Positions 53,045 through 62,899 of a DNA stretch of 64,000 nt are shown here, one piece after another. Both the position numbers and the translations under genes were made by a program. Source of the DNA: Pseudomonas sp. PDM16 (lineage in GTDB: Bacteria; Pseudomonadota; Gammaproteobacteria; Pseudomonadales; Pseudomonadaceae); assembly GCF_014851865.1 (NCBI RefSeq), contig NZ_JACVAM010000002.1:186001-250000 (forward strand), read 5' to 3'. Under the pieces are notes generated by a model, which had not been told where the DNA came from, made no database searches, and was given only the letters and a program-made list of their open reading frames with translations. Numbering within the stretch: position 1 is the first letter of the stretch; each line of letters begins with the position of its first letter.

Positions 53045-54958
53045 ATGACAACCCATAAACCGTTCTGGCGCTTGGCCAAACTGCCTCTGGCAGTCAGCCT
53101 CGCCTCAACTCTCGCTGCCCCGGCTTTCGGTGTCACCTTCAATATCGGTGAAATCGAAGGTCAGCTCGATTCGTCCCTTTCCGTTGGTGCCAGCTGGTCG
53201 GTGCGTAGTGCCGATCGCGACCTGATCGGCGTCAACAACGGGGGCCAGGGCCTGTCTCAGACCACGGACGATGGCCGCCTGAACTTCAAGAAGGGTGAGA
53301 CCTTCTCGAAGATCTTCAAGGGTATCCATGACCTGGAGCTGAAATACGGCGACACCGGCGTATTCGTTCGCGGCAAGTACTGGTACGACTTCGAGCTGAA
53401 GGACGAGAGCCGCCTGTTCAAGGACATCGACGACTCCAATCGCAAGGAAGGCGCCAAGGCTTCCGGTGCCGAAATCCTCGACGCCTTCATCTATCACAAC
53501 TACAGCATTGCCGATCAGCCGGGCTCCGTACGTCTGGGCAAGCAGGTAGTGAGCTGGGGTGAAAGTACTTTCATCCAGAACAGCATCAACTCGATCAACC
53601 CTGTGGACGTCTCCGCCTTCCGTCGCCCTGGCGCCGAGATCAAGGAAGGCCTGATTCCGGTCAACATGTTCTACGTTTCGCAGAGCCTGACCGAGAATCT
53701 GTCTGCTGAAGCCTTCTATCAGCTGGAATGGGACCAGACCGTAGTCGATAACTGCGGCACCTTCTTCTCCCAGGCTGACGTGGCAGCGGACGGTTGCGAC
53801 GACAATTTGCGCCTGCTCACCAACAACGAGGCTCTGGTCGGCACGCTCAATGGCATCCTGGTCAACTCCGGCCTCAATCCGCTGGATGTGAACTCCGAGG
53901 GCAACCTGGTCGTTCGTTCCGGGGACCGCGATGCGCGTGACAGCGGGCAGTGGGGTGTGGCCTTCCGCTACATGTTCGAGCCGCTGGACACCGAGTTTGG
54001 CGCCTATGCCATGAACTACCACAGCCGTGCTCCGATCCTCAGCGCCACCGCACCGGGTCAGGACGTGTACAACGTCGCAAACGGCCTTCTGCCGGTGTTC
54101 TCCGGCGCTGCATCTGCTCTGGCGATTGCAGGTAATTCCAGCTACTTCATGGAGTACCCGGAAGACATCCGCCTGTATGGCTTGAGCTTCTCCACCACGC
54201 TGCCCACCGGGACTGCCTGGAGCGGCGAGATCAGCTATCGCCCGAATGCCCCGGTGGCTCTGAACACCAATGACATTCTCTATTCGGCAGTTCGTCCCCT
54301 GAACAACCCGAACGCGACGAACCCGTACGCGGACGCCTCTGTTCTTGGCTCGGCTCCGGGTGCTACCCGTCACGGTTACAACCGCAAGGAAGTAACCCAG
54401 ATCCAGACCACCTTCACCCACTTCCTGGATCAGGTCATGGGTGCCAGTCGTCTGACTCTGGTGGGTGAAGTCGGTGCCACTTTCGTGGGTGGCCTCGAGC
54501 ACACCAGCGAGGCGCGTTACGGTCGCGATCCGGTGTTCGGTCCGGGCGAGCTGCCTAATGGCACCTGTGAACTGCTCAACGACGTGACCCTCGGCCGTGC
54601 CGTCGTGGACGGCGTACCCAACACCGACTTCTCGAACGTCAGCAAGCACTGTAACGACGACGGTTTCACTACCCACAGCTCCTGGGGCTACCGTGCCCGT
54701 GCCATCTGGGACTATCCGGACGTGTTTGCCGGTGTGAACCTGCGCCCGAGCGTTGCCTGGTCGCACGACGTAGACGGCTACTCGCCTGGCCCGGGTGCCA
54801 ACTTCGAAGAAGGCCGCAAGGCTGTGAGTCTGGGCCTCGAAGCCGAGTACCAGAACACCTACACCGCGAACGTGTCGTACACCAACTTCTTTGGCGGCGA
54901 CTACAACACCCAAATCGATCGTGATTTCGTGGCGTTGAGCTTCGGCGCTAGCTTCTAA
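53045..54958 (+). CDS. DUF1302 exported protein
   Basis: A 637-residue outer-membrane-type protein, signal peptide 1-29 (…AFG-V). DUF1302 hallmarks 'GQLDSSLSVGASWSVR' and 'RLGKQVVSWGESTFIQNSINSINPVD' are present; the C-terminus ends in Phe. The family sits in the outer membrane and pairs with DUF1329. Possibly handles hydrophobic substrates. ATG 53045; upstream frame lacks a signal sequence. Confidence 0.87.
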   Translation: MTTHKPFWRLAKLPLAVSLASTLAAPAFGVTFNIGEIEGQLDSSLSVGASWSVRSADRDLIGVNNGGQGLSQTTDDGRLNFKKGETFSKIFKGIHDLELKYGDTGVFVRGKYWYDFELKDESRLFKDIDDSNRKEGAKASGAEILDAFIYHNYSIADQPGSVRLGKQVVSWGESTFIQNSINSINPVDVSAFRRPGAEIKEGLIPVNMFYVSQSLTENLSAEAFYQLEWDQTVVDNCGTFFSQADVAADGCDDNLRLLTNNEALVGTLNGILVNSGLNPLDVNSEGNLVVRSGDRDARDSGQWGVAFRYMFEPLDTEFGAYAMNYHSRAPILSATAPGQDVYNVANGLLPVFSGAASALAIAGNSSYFMEYPEDIRLYGLSFSTTLPTGTAWSGEISYRPNAPVALNTNDILYSAVRPLNNPNATNPYADASVLGSAPGATRHGYNRKEVTQIQTTFTHFLDQVMGASRLTLVGEVGATFVGGLEHTSEARYGRDPVFGPGELPNGTCELLNDVTLGRAVVDGVPNTDFSNVSKHCNDDGFTTHSSWGYRARAIWDYPDVFAGVNLRPSVAWSHDVDGYSPGPGANFEEGRKAVSLGLEAEYQNTYTANVSYTNFFGGDYNTQIDRDFVALSFGASF

Positions 54959-54984
54959 GAGAACGGAATCCCCTGAGGACATAC

Positions 54985-56358
54985 ATGCAAATGAAAACAA
55001 CAAAACTCTTGCTGCAATCCGGTGCGCTGGCTCTGTCCATGCTGGCCACCAGCGTCATGGCTGCCGTTTCTGCCGATGAGGCCGCCAAGCTCGGCACTAC
55101 CTTGACTCCGCTGGGCGCCGAGAAGGCAGGCAATGCCGATGGTTCCATTCCCGAGTGGACTGGCGGCCTGCCGCAGAACGCCGGCACTGTCGATGGTCGC
55201 GGCTTCCTGTCCGACCCGTTCGCCAATGAGCAGCCGCTGTTCACCATCACTGCGCAGAACGTCGATCAGTACAAGGACAAGCTGACCCCAGGCCAGCAGG
55301 CGATGTTCAAGCGTTATCCGGAAAGCTTCAAGATTCCGGTGTACCCGACCCATCGTTCCGCCACTGCACCGCAGAGCGTTCTGGACGACGTGAAGGCCAA
55401 CGCCACTACTACCAAGCTGGTCGAAGGTGGTAACGGTCTGGAAGGCTTCAAGACCGCCTATCCCTTCCCGATTCCGCAGAACGGCCTGGAAGCGATCTGG
55501 AACCAGATCACCCGCTACCGCGGTGGCAGCGTACGTCGCCTGGTAACTCAGGCGACTCCGCAGCCGAACGGCTCTTATAGCCTGGTTTACTTCCAGGATG
55601 AGTTCACCTTCCCGACCAGCCTGACCGACTACGATCCGAGCAAACCGAGCAACATCCTGTTCTACTTCAAGCAGCGCGTAACTGCTCCTGCTCGTCTGGC
55701 CGGTAACGTACTGCTGGTCCACGAGACCCTGAACCAGGTGAAGGAACCGCGTCTGGCATGGCTGTACAACGCCGGTCAGCGTCGTGTGCGCCGCGCTCCG
55801 CAGGTGTCCTACGACGGTCCGGGTACCGCTGCCGACGGTCTGCGTACTTCCGACAACTTCGACATGTACAACGGTGCTCCTGACCGTTACGACTGGAAGC
55901 TGAACGGCAAGAAGGAGATCTACATTCCGTACAACTCCTACAAGCTGGACTCGCCGAAGCTGAAGTATGCCGACATCATCAAGGCTGGCCACCTGAACCC
56001 GGAGCACACTCGCTACGAGCTGCACCGTGTCTGGCACGTGACCGGTACCTTGAAAGCCGGCGAGCGTCATATCTACGCCAAGCGTGATGTGTTCATCGAC
56101 GAAGACAGCTGGCAAGCCGCCGTCATCGACCACTATGACGGTCGTGGTTCCCTGTGGCGTGTCGCCGAGGCCCATTCCCAGTACTACTACGACAAGCAAG
56201 TGCCGTGGTACACCGTGGAAACCCTCTACGACATCATCTCCGGTCGCTACCTGGCCCTGGGCATGAAGAACGAGGAGAAACAGTCCTACGACTTCAACTA
56301 CAAGGCTGCTACCAGCGATTACACCCCGGCCGCTCTGCGTCAGGCTGGCGTGCGTTAA
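54985..56358 (+). CDS. DUF1329 exported protein
   Basis: A 457-residue periplasmic or outer-membrane-associated protein (signal peptide 1-27, …VMA-A). 'LTPLGAEKAGNADGSIPEWTGG' starts the DUF1329 family, related in fold to LolB. Begins 26 bases after the DUF1302 stop. The pair often serves with RND exporters or in lipid/ester metabolism; no RND gene is in this window. Confidence 0.87.
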   Translation: MQMKTTKLLLQSGALALSMLATSVMAAVSADEAAKLGTTLTPLGAEKAGNADGSIPEWTGGLPQNAGTVDGRGFLSDPFANEQPLFTITAQNVDQYKDKLTPGQQAMFKRYPESFKIPVYPTHRSATAPQSVLDDVKANATTTKLVEGGNGLEGFKTAYPFPIPQNGLEAIWNQITRYRGGSVRRLVTQATPQPNGSYSLVYFQDEFTFPTSLTDYDPSKPSNILFYFKQRVTAPARLAGNVLLVHETLNQVKEPRLAWLYNAGQRRVRRAPQVSYDGPGTAADGLRTSDNFDMYNGAPDRYDWKLNGKKEIYIPYNSYKLDSPKLKYADIIKAGHLNPEHTRYELHRVWHVTGTLKAGERHIYAKRDVFIDEDSWQAAVIDHYDGRGSLWRVAEAHSQYYYDKQVPWYTVETLYDIISGRYLALGMKNEEKQSYDFNYKAATSDYTPAALRQAGVR

Positions 56359-56375
56359 TCTTCGCTTCGCCCGAG

Positions 56376-56400
56376 AAAGCCGGCCATGTGCCGGCTTTTT
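56376..56400 (+). terminator. Terminator after DUF1329
   Basis: AAAGCCGGC / GCCGGCTTT with a five-base loop and T run, 17 bases after the stop. Confidence 0.88.
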
Positions 56401-56486
56401 CTTTTACTGAGGGAAATCTCGGGCTTCAAATGCCGGGCGCTACGGGATAGGCTGCGGAGGTTCCCACGCCTTTCCAGACCGCCCAC

Positions 56487-59204
56487 TTGTCCGATCTTTC
56501 CCGCTTTCCCGGTCTTCCCAATTCCCCGGCATCCACGGGGGAGGCGCGTTTCTTCAGGCCTCCGCTGCCAGCTGGTCATGTGCGCCGGCCGCGGCTGTGC
56601 GAGCGTCTGGAAGAGGGAATGGGAGGGCGCTTGCTGCTGGTTAGTGCTCCGGCAGGTTTTGGCAAGAGTTCCCTGGCAGTGGAGTTCTGCGAGCGCCTTC
56701 CCGGCTATTGGCAGAGCCTTTGGCTGGGGCTGAGCCGGCGCGATAGCGACCCTGGGAGATTCCTCGAGCGTCTGCTGGAGGGGCTTCGTCAGCACTATTC
56801 GCGAATCGGCGACGAAGCCATGGGCATGCTGAAGATGCGCCAGCGCCATCAGCCCTTCGCTTTCGAGGAATGGCTTGATGGCTTGCTCGACGAACTGGGT
56901 GAGCGCCTCGATCCTGCCAAGCCCCTGTTGCTGGTTCTGGACGACTACCACTTGGCCCAAGGGGCGGTGCTGGACCGTTGCCTGCAGTTCTTCCTCAATC
57001 ATCTGCCGGCCGGCATGCTGGTACTGGTCACCAGCCGCCAGCGCCCGGATTGGCACCTGGCTCGCCTGCGATTGTCGCGACAGTTGCTGGAGCTGCAGGA
57101 ACAGGATCTACGACTGACCCTGGAAGAAACACGGGAGCTGTTTTCCGCCCAGGGGGCCGAGCTGGCTGTCGAGGTCCTGAACAGCCTGCTATTGCGTAGC
57201 GAGGGGTGGGTCGCGGGCCTGCGCTTGTGGCTATTGACAGCGGGTGAGGGCGAGGCGGACCTGCACGGTGCTCAGGGCATGATTCGCGAATATCTGCTGG
57301 AGGAAGTGATCGAGCGGCAACCATCGGAGCTGCAGGCTTTCCTCTACGACACCGCCTGCCTCGAGCGATTCTGCGCTGAGCTGTGCGATGCGGTGCGCGA
57401 CAGTCATGACAGTGCGGCGATCCTCCAGCATCTGCAGGCTCACCAAGTCTTCCTGGTGCCATTGGACGATCAGGGGCGCTGGTTTCGCTACCACCATCTG
57501 TTTTCAGACTTGCTGCGGGCCAGCACTGCGGGGCAGCTTTCGCAGCCACAGACGCGCCTGCACCTGCGTGCCTGCCGCTGGTTCAGTGGCCAGGGGCAGC
57601 TGGACGAGGCGGTCGAACAAGCATTGCGGGCGGGGCAGCCGGATGTAGCGGCCAGCCTGGTACAGAATTTCTCCGAGGAGCATCTGCTGGCCGAGCAGAA
57701 TATCGCCATGCTGCTGCGCTGGAAGATGGACCTGCCGGACAGCTTGCTGACCAGTACTCCGCGGCTGATCCTGCTGTACAGCTGGGCGTTGGCGCTGGCC
57801 TGCCAGCTGGATGCTGCGGAGGAACTGGCCAACCACCTGGAACGTTTTCTACCCGCGCCGAGTCTTGCCGAACAGCAATCCTTGCTGGCTCAGTGGCTGG
57901 CCGTCAGCGGTGTAATTGCCCGCGGGCGTGGAGATAGTCAGAGCGCCGAGCTCTATTGCACTCAGGCGCTCGCCGGTATGCCTGGCCAGCATTACGGTTC
58001 GCGGTTGCTCTGTCTATCCACGCTGGCCAACCTAGCTGTGGTGCGCGGCGACCTGTGGCGTGCCCGTGGTCTGAATCGTGAGGCGCTTGAGCTGGCTCAG
58101 CGTCAGGACAACCCTTTGTTCGAGGCCTTCTGCCACTACGATCGCAGTCGGGTTCTGGTGGCACGCGGTGAGATCCTTCGAGCAGTAGAGGAAGTCCGCG
58201 CCGGACTCGATCGCTTGCGAGGGCTCTCGTCTCAGAGGGTCTATGCCGTGCGCGCGCGCCTGACACTATACGAGGGTTTTCTGCTTGCACTGCGCCTGCG
58301 CCCGGATGAGGCATACGCCAAGCTGCAGGCCGGTATTGCCGAAGCGCGCAGCTGCCGCGACATCAGTCTGTTGATCGGCTACTGCGTGCTGGCCAGCCAG
58401 GAGGGTAGGGCGGGCCGGTTCAACGAGGCGTTCGCCCAGCTGGCCGAGGCCGAACGCCTCATGCATATCTGGGATGTGCCGCCAGTGTATTACCTGGCGA
58501 TGATCACCGTGACCAAGTGCGAGCTTTGGCTCAGTCAGGGGCAGGTCGAGTTGGCCAACGCCTGGCTGCTTCGACTGGCCGAGACCTATGGGGGAGAGCA
58601 GGCCGCTGCAGCGCCTGAGTTCCACCCCCAATTGCCGTTGCACATCGAGCTACAGCGCGCTGCTCTGGAGCGCCGTTTGGGGCAGCCCGAGGCAGCCGAG
58701 CGGCGCTTGCGGGCGCTCTTACAGCGGGCCCAGACTCAAGGTGGGCAGCTGTTGGGCGTGTTTGCCCAGGTTCAGTTGAGCCTGCTGCTGTATGCCGGTG
58801 GGCGCGAGCGTGATGCCCAGCAACAGCTGCTAAGCGGTCTGGAGACCGCCAGTGGCGGTGCATTGCTGCCTTTCTATGAACTACTCGCGCACCAGCCGGG
58901 TTGGCTGCGTGCCCAGCTGCAGACGGTACCTGCTACGCCACTGGGTGGTGCGCTGCTCCAGTGTTTGCCGAAGGAGTCCGAGGCCGAGCCATTGCTTGCC
59001 GGCACGGCCGAGGCGCTCAGTGCCCGCGAGCTGGCCGTGTTGCGCCTGATTGCCCTGGGCTGCTCCAATCAGGAGATCAGCGAGCGATTGTTCATCTCTC
59101 TGCACACGGTGAAGACTCACGCTCGTCACATCAACAGCAAGCTGGGTGTCGAGCGGCGTACGCAGGCCGTGGCCCGGGCCAAGGGCCTGGGCTTGCTCAG
59201 CTGA
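56487..59204 (+). CDS. MalT-like LuxR-family ATP-dependent regulator
   Basis: A 905-residue (from TTG 56487) activator: N-terminal NTPase with P-loop 'SAPAGFGKSSLA' near residue 55 and Walker B 'LLLVLDDYHLAQG', a long helical-repeat sensor region, and C-terminal LuxR helix-turn-helix 'LSARELAVLRLIALGCSNQEISERLF' at the end. The start is uncertain: no ATG fits, TTG 56487 has no ribosome site, and an ACG at 56466 lies six bases after GGAGG. Likely controls the DUF1302/1329 and acyl-CoA ligase genes. Confidence 0.85.
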   Translation: MSDLSRFPGLPNSPASTGEARFFRPPLPAGHVRRPRLCERLEEGMGGRLLLVSAPAGFGKSSLAVEFCERLPGYWQSLWLGLSRRDSDPGRFLERLLEGLRQHYSRIGDEAMGMLKMRQRHQPFAFEEWLDGLLDELGERLDPAKPLLLVLDDYHLAQGAVLDRCLQFFLNHLPAGMLVLVTSRQRPDWHLARLRLSRQLLELQEQDLRLTLEETRELFSAQGAELAVEVLNSLLLRSEGWVAGLRLWLLTAGEGEADLHGAQGMIREYLLEEVIERQPSELQAFLYDTACLERFCAELCDAVRDSHDSAAILQHLQAHQVFLVPLDDQGRWFRYHHLFSDLLRASTAGQLSQPQTRLHLRACRWFSGQGQLDEAVEQALRAGQPDVAASLVQNFSEEHLLAEQNIAMLLRWKMDLPDSLLTSTPRLILLYSWALALACQLDAAEELANHLERFLPAPSLAEQQSLLAQWLAVSGVIARGRGDSQSAELYCTQALAGMPGQHYGSRLLCLSTLANLAVVRGDLWRARGLNREALELAQRQDNPLFEAFCHYDRSRVLVARGEILRAVEEVRAGLDRLRGLSSQRVYAVRARLTLYEGFLLALRLRPDEAYAKLQAGIAEARSCRDISLLIGYCVLASQEGRAGRFNEAFAQLAEAERLMHIWDVPPVYYLAMITVTKCELWLSQGQVELANAWLLRLAETYGGEQAAAAPEFHPQLPLHIELQRAALERRLGQPEAAERRLRALLQRAQTQGGQLLGVFAQVQLSLLLYAGGRERDAQQQLLSGLETASGGALLPFYELLAHQPGWLRAQLQTVPATPLGGALLQCLPKESEAEPLLAGTAEALSARELAVLRLIALGCSNQEISERLFISLHTVKTHARHINSKLGVERRTQAVARAKGLGLLS

Positions 59205-60030
59205 CCTCTGCCGGGAGGTCGAACTCCCTGCGTCGCTCCAGGATCAGCTGCAGGTTATCGTGCTGCCAGGGATGGAAATCCGCCCTGTAGAAGTCGAAGT
59301 AGGCGCGCACCAGTGGACGCAGGATGCCGCGGCTGCCCCATAGCCAGACCAGGCCGTCCTTCCAGATACGCCAACTCGCCAGCAGGCCGTCGCGGCGCAG
59401 CATGTGTATCAGGCCCTTGGTGGTGTCCAGCGTGAAGAAGAAGGTGCTCTGCAGCATGGCTCGTCGTCGCAGCCAGGTCTTTCCGCAGACCTGTTGATAG
59501 AGGTCGAACGCGACGGCCTTGTGCTCACTCTCTTCCAGTGCGTGCCAGCGCCATAAGCGCGCCATTTCCGGATCTGCGCCTTTCAGCCAGTCAGGGTTCT
59601 GCAGGATGGCATCGGCCATGATCGCGGTCAGATGCTCCACGGCCGTGGTCGCGGCGAGGTGGACTTTCGGCGGCAGATGCTTGCGCACGAAGGCAAGGCG
59701 TCGCTTCAGGCGGCGCTCCAGATAGTCCAGATCGTAGCCCGCGTCGCGCAGGGCATCGCTGTAGTGCTGGTGTTCGCGGCTGTGGTGCGCCTCCTGGCCT
59801 ATGAAGCCACGGATCTGCGCCTGCTGTTGCGGGTCGGTCACCTGGTCACGGTAGGCGCGTACCGAGTCGATAAAGAAGCGCTCACCATCGGGAAACAGCA
59901 GCGACATGGCATCGAAGAAATGGCTCTTGAATGCATCGTCGCCATGCCAGTGGCGCACCCAAGGCGAGGGCAGGGTGAGTTCCGGCTGACGTGGTTTGAT
60001 CAGCAGGTCGAGCGGGGTCGGGCTGTGCAT
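59197..60030 (-). CDS. COG3687-type metal-dependent hydrolase
   Basis: A 277-residue protein of the predicted metal-dependent hydrolase family, with His/Glu pairs 'GQEAHHSREHQHY', 'AVEHLTAIMADA' and 'WHALEESEHKAVAFD' that form a likely di-metal site. GGGAGG precedes the ATG at 60030 (alternatives at 60042 and 60093). Family members are often linked to lipid or ester metabolism. Overlaps the end of the MalT-like gene by eight bases, convergently. Confidence 0.8.
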   Translation of the reverse strand: MHSPTPLDLLIKPRQPELTLPSPWVRHWHGDDAFKSHFFDAMSLLFPDGERFFIDSVRAYRDQVTDPQQQAQIRGFIGQEAHHSREHQHYSDALRDAGYDLDYLERRLKRRLAFVRKHLPPKVHLAATTAVEHLTAIMADAILQNPDWLKGADPEMARLWRWHALEESEHKAVAFDLYQQVCGKTWLRRRAMLQSTFFFTLDTTKGLIHMLRRDGLLASWRIWKDGLVWLWGSRGILRPLVRAYFDFYRADFHPWQHDNLQLILERRREFDLPAEVS

Positions 60031-60151
60031 GCGGCCTCCCATCTTGTTGTTATGACGTGGTCGACTATGGGCTTGCCGGCTTTTCCAGGACAAGGTTATC
60101 TTCAGCCAATCTTCAGGTCATATCCGGCCAACGTGGCCGTGGCTGGAACAG

Positions 60152-61180
60152 ATGAGCAAACCACTTAGCCTGCATTCGGAACTCGTGCCGATTACCTATG
60201 CCGAGGTGTTGCTGCAGCTCGCCGAGGAGTTTGGCATTCCTCGTGAGCGGCTGCTGGCGAGTGCTGGGCTACGAGCGGAGCTGCTACTCAACCCGACCGG
60301 CCGTCTGTCACTCGCTGATTTTCATCAGTTGGCAGGAGCCGCTCTGCTGCTTTGTGAGGAGCCAGCGCTGGGGCTGTTGCTTGGCCTGCGCCTGAATGCG
60401 TCGGCCCACGGCATTCTCGGATATGCCCTGTTGTCCAGTGCAAATCTAGGACGCGCGGTACAGTTTGCGCTCCGGTATTACCGGGTGCTTGGGCTGACCT
60501 TCGACCTGGAACTGGTGGAGGGGGAGGAGTCGCTGGAGCTGCGCGCCAGCGAGTCCATTCCGCTCGGTGTGCTCAGCCGCTTTGCCGCCGAAGGTTTGTT
60601 TGGCAGCCTGCATGCTATTGCACAATTCCTGCTGGGAGAGCGCCCACAGGGAGTCGAGGTAGGTTTCGCCTTCGCCGGGCCGCCGCATGCCGAGCGATAC
60701 CGGGAGGCCTTCGGTTCGTGGGCGCAGTTCGACCAGCCATACCATTGGTTCCGTCTGCCGCGACATTATCTGGATCGGCCGATGACGCTGGCCAATCCTG
60801 CGACCATGCAGATGTGTGAGCAACAATGCGAGGCTCTGCTGGCTACTCTGGATGTACAGGAGGGGCTGTTGAGTCGTTTGCGCCGCCTGCTGCTGGCTCG
60901 CCCTGGAGACTTTCCTGATCTGGATAGCGCTGCCAAGACGTTACATACCAGCGGCCGTAGCCTGCGCCGCCATCTGGCCGCCTCTGGCACCAGTTATCAG
61001 CAGGTGCTGGACGAGGTGCGCAAGCGCCTGGCACTGCAGTATCTGGAAACTACTCACTTGCCGCTGTTCGAAATCGCTCAGTTGCTTGGCTTCAGCGATC
61101 CGTCCAACTTTCGCAGGGCCTTTCTCAGGTGGACTGGCAAGGCACCCGGTTTTTACCGCTCGGGTGAGGGCGCTCCATAG
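60152..61180 (+). CDS. AraC-family regulator (OruR/ArgR-like type)
   Basis: A 342-residue regulator: N-terminal ligand domain (about 15-200, 'Arabinose_bd' type) and C-terminal HTH_18 (about 240-335) with 'LLSRLRRLLLARPGDFPDL' and 'IAQLLGFSDPSNFRRAFLRWTGKAPG'. Divergent from the hydrolase gene, which it may control. Confidence 0.87.
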   Translation: MSKPLSLHSELVPITYAEVLLQLAEEFGIPRERLLASAGLRAELLLNPTGRLSLADFHQLAGAALLLCEEPALGLLLGLRLNASAHGILGYALLSSANLGRAVQFALRYYRVLGLTFDLELVEGEESLELRASESIPLGVLSRFAAEGLFGSLHAIAQFLLGERPQGVEVGFAFAGPPHAERYREAFGSWAQFDQPYHWFRLPRHYLDRPMTLANPATMQMCEQQCEALLATLDVQEGLLSRLRRLLLARPGDFPDLDSAAKTLHTSGRSLRRHLAASGTSYQQVLDEVRKRLALQYLETTHLPLFEIAQLLGFSDPSNFRRAFLRWTGKAPGFYRSGEGAP

Positions 61181-61251
61181 CCGCCCTCATCGATCTGCCG
61201 TGAACCGGGTGTACTCTTGCGATCCGATCCTGGCGGTCGAATCGCGTGCGA

Positions 61252-62010
61252 TTACAGGCGCAGACCGCCATCCAGCTCGAGGATGCGTCCGGTGTAGTAG
61301 TCGTTCTCGAGAATGTAGGCAACCGAATGGGCGATCTCGGTCGGTTTGCCCATGCGACGCAGTGGAATTCCGGAGGTCATGCGCTCCAGTGCTTCTGGCT
61401 TCATGCTGCCGGTCATTTCGGTTTCGATGAAGCCCGGAGCCACGCCAGCGACACGGATGCCGTAGCGCGCCAGTTCCTTGGCCCACACCACGGTGTCGGC
61501 AGCGACGCCGGCCTTGGCCGCGGAGTAGTTGGCCTGGCCAACGTTGCCGGCACGGGAGATGGAGGAGATGTTGACGATGGCGCCCTGGTTCTTCAGCTCG
61601 ATCATCTTCGCCGCCACTTCGCGGGTGCAGAGGAATACGCCGGTCAGGTTGACGTCGATCACCGATTGCCACTGGGCCAGGCTCATCTTGGTCATCTCGC
61701 CGTCCTTGACCTTGATGGTCAGACCGTCGCGCAGGATGCCGGCGTTGTTGACCAGGCCGTTGATGGCGCCGAAGTCTCCAGCCACCTGGGAGACCATGTG
61801 GGTCACCTGCTCTTCGTTGGCCACGTTGCACAGGTAGGCACGAGCGTCACCGCCAGCAGCCTTGCAGGCGGCCACGGCCTCATCCAGCTTTTCCTGGTTC
61901 AGGTCGACCAGTGCCAGCTTGGCACCTCTGGCGGCCAGGTACTCGCCCATGGCGCGACCCAGACCCTGGCAACCGCCGGTGATGATGATGACTTTGTCTT
62001 TGAGTTCCAT
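61252..62010 (-). CDS. Short-chain dehydrogenase/reductase (FabG-like)
   Basis: A 252-residue SDR with cofactor loop 'ITGGCQGLGRA', 'NNAGIL', catalytic Ser in 'NISSISRAG' and Y-S-A-A-K. Asp in 'LVDLNQ' suggests NAD(H) preference. Ends in 'LELDGGLRL'. Probable 3-oxoacyl reductase; substrate undetermined. Confidence 0.9.
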   Translation of the reverse strand: MELKDKVIIITGGCQGLGRAMGEYLAARGAKLALVDLNQEKLDEAVAACKAAGGDARAYLCNVANEEQVTHMVSQVAGDFGAINGLVNNAGILRDGLTIKVKDGEMTKMSLAQWQSVIDVNLTGVFLCTREVAAKMIELKNQGAIVNISSISRAGNVGQANYSAAKAGVAADTVVWAKELARYGIRVAGVAPGFIETEMTGSMKPEALERMTSGIPLRRMGKPTEIAHSVAYILENDYYTGRILELDGGLRL

Positions 62011-62109
62011 AACACTGCTCCTCGAAGGTCTTGGAAAATGCCCCGCTGGCGCTGGGCGCCTGTTCGTCTTGTTTCTGACGAATTCTTAACGAGGGGTCAA
62101 AAATTGAGC

Positions 62110-62835
62110 ATGACAGCCGAGAAGAATGCCCGAGAATTGTTGCTCAAGGAATACCGTGGAGTGCTTTCAACCCACTCCAAGAGCATGCCGGGCTTTCCTT
62201 TTGGATCGGTGGTGCCTTACTGCCTGAACGAACAGGGCGTGCCGCTGATTCTGATCAGCCGCATCGCTCAGCACACCCACAACCTGCGAAAGGATGCCAA
62301 ATGCTCGTTGTTGGTCGGTGAGCGCGGCGCGGAGGACGTGCAGGCTGCTGGGCGTCTGACGTTGCTGGCCGAAGCCCGGCAGCTGGAGGAACCGGCAGCC
62401 ATCGAGGCGGCTGCAGACCGCTACTATCGCTACTTCCCTGATGCGCGCGACTACCACACGGCCCACGACTTCGATTTCTGGGTGCTGGAGCCTGTGCGCT
62501 GGCGTTTCATTGGTGGCTTCGGCGCCATCAATTGGCTAAATGAGGTCAGCATGGCCAATCCCCATGCTGGTGAGGCTGAGCGCGGAATGGTCGAACATAT
62601 GAACGACGACCACGCCAGCGCCATCTCCCACTATGTGGCGTTGGCCGGTCTGCCGCAGCACGAACCAGCGCAGCTGGTTGGTATTGATAGCGAGGGTTTT
62701 CACCTGCGCATTGGCAAGGGGCTGTACTGGCTAGCCTTTCCAACATCCTGTAACAACCCTGGTTCGGTTCGGCAGGCCCTGGTATCGCTGGCTCGCGCCG
62801 AAGTGTGGCCGACCGTCGGGCAGGCTTCAGCTTGA
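62110..62835 (+). CDS. HugZ-like pyridoxamine-phosphate-oxidase-fold protein
   Basis: A 241-residue protein: N-terminal split-barrel flavin/haem-binding domain (about 1-150) and C-terminal DUF2470 domain with 'VEHMNDDHASAISHYV'. Matches HugZ-type heme-utilisation proteins. ATG 62110 is preceded by a weak GAGGGG at distance. Divergent from the SDR. Confidence 0.82.
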   Translation: MTAEKNARELLLKEYRGVLSTHSKSMPGFPFGSVVPYCLNEQGVPLILISRIAQHTHNLRKDAKCSLLVGERGAEDVQAAGRLTLLAEARQLEEPAAIEAAADRYYRYFPDARDYHTAHDFDFWVLEPVRWRFIGGFGAINWLNEVSMANPHAGEAERGMVEHMNDDHASAISHYVALAGLPQHEPAQLVGIDSEGFHLRIGKGLYWLAFPTSCNNPGSVRQALVSLARAEVWPTVGQASA

Positions 62836-62899
62836 ATTAAGCGCCAGGCCCCATACTTCTTTCCTATCGGAAGCCGTTCTTCCGTCAAGGACATTCGCA

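Noticed and set aside
53105-55003. A 632-codon open frame antisense to the DUF1302 gene
   Set aside because: Mirror of a real coding frame; Val/Gly/Arg-rich product without domain or start signal.
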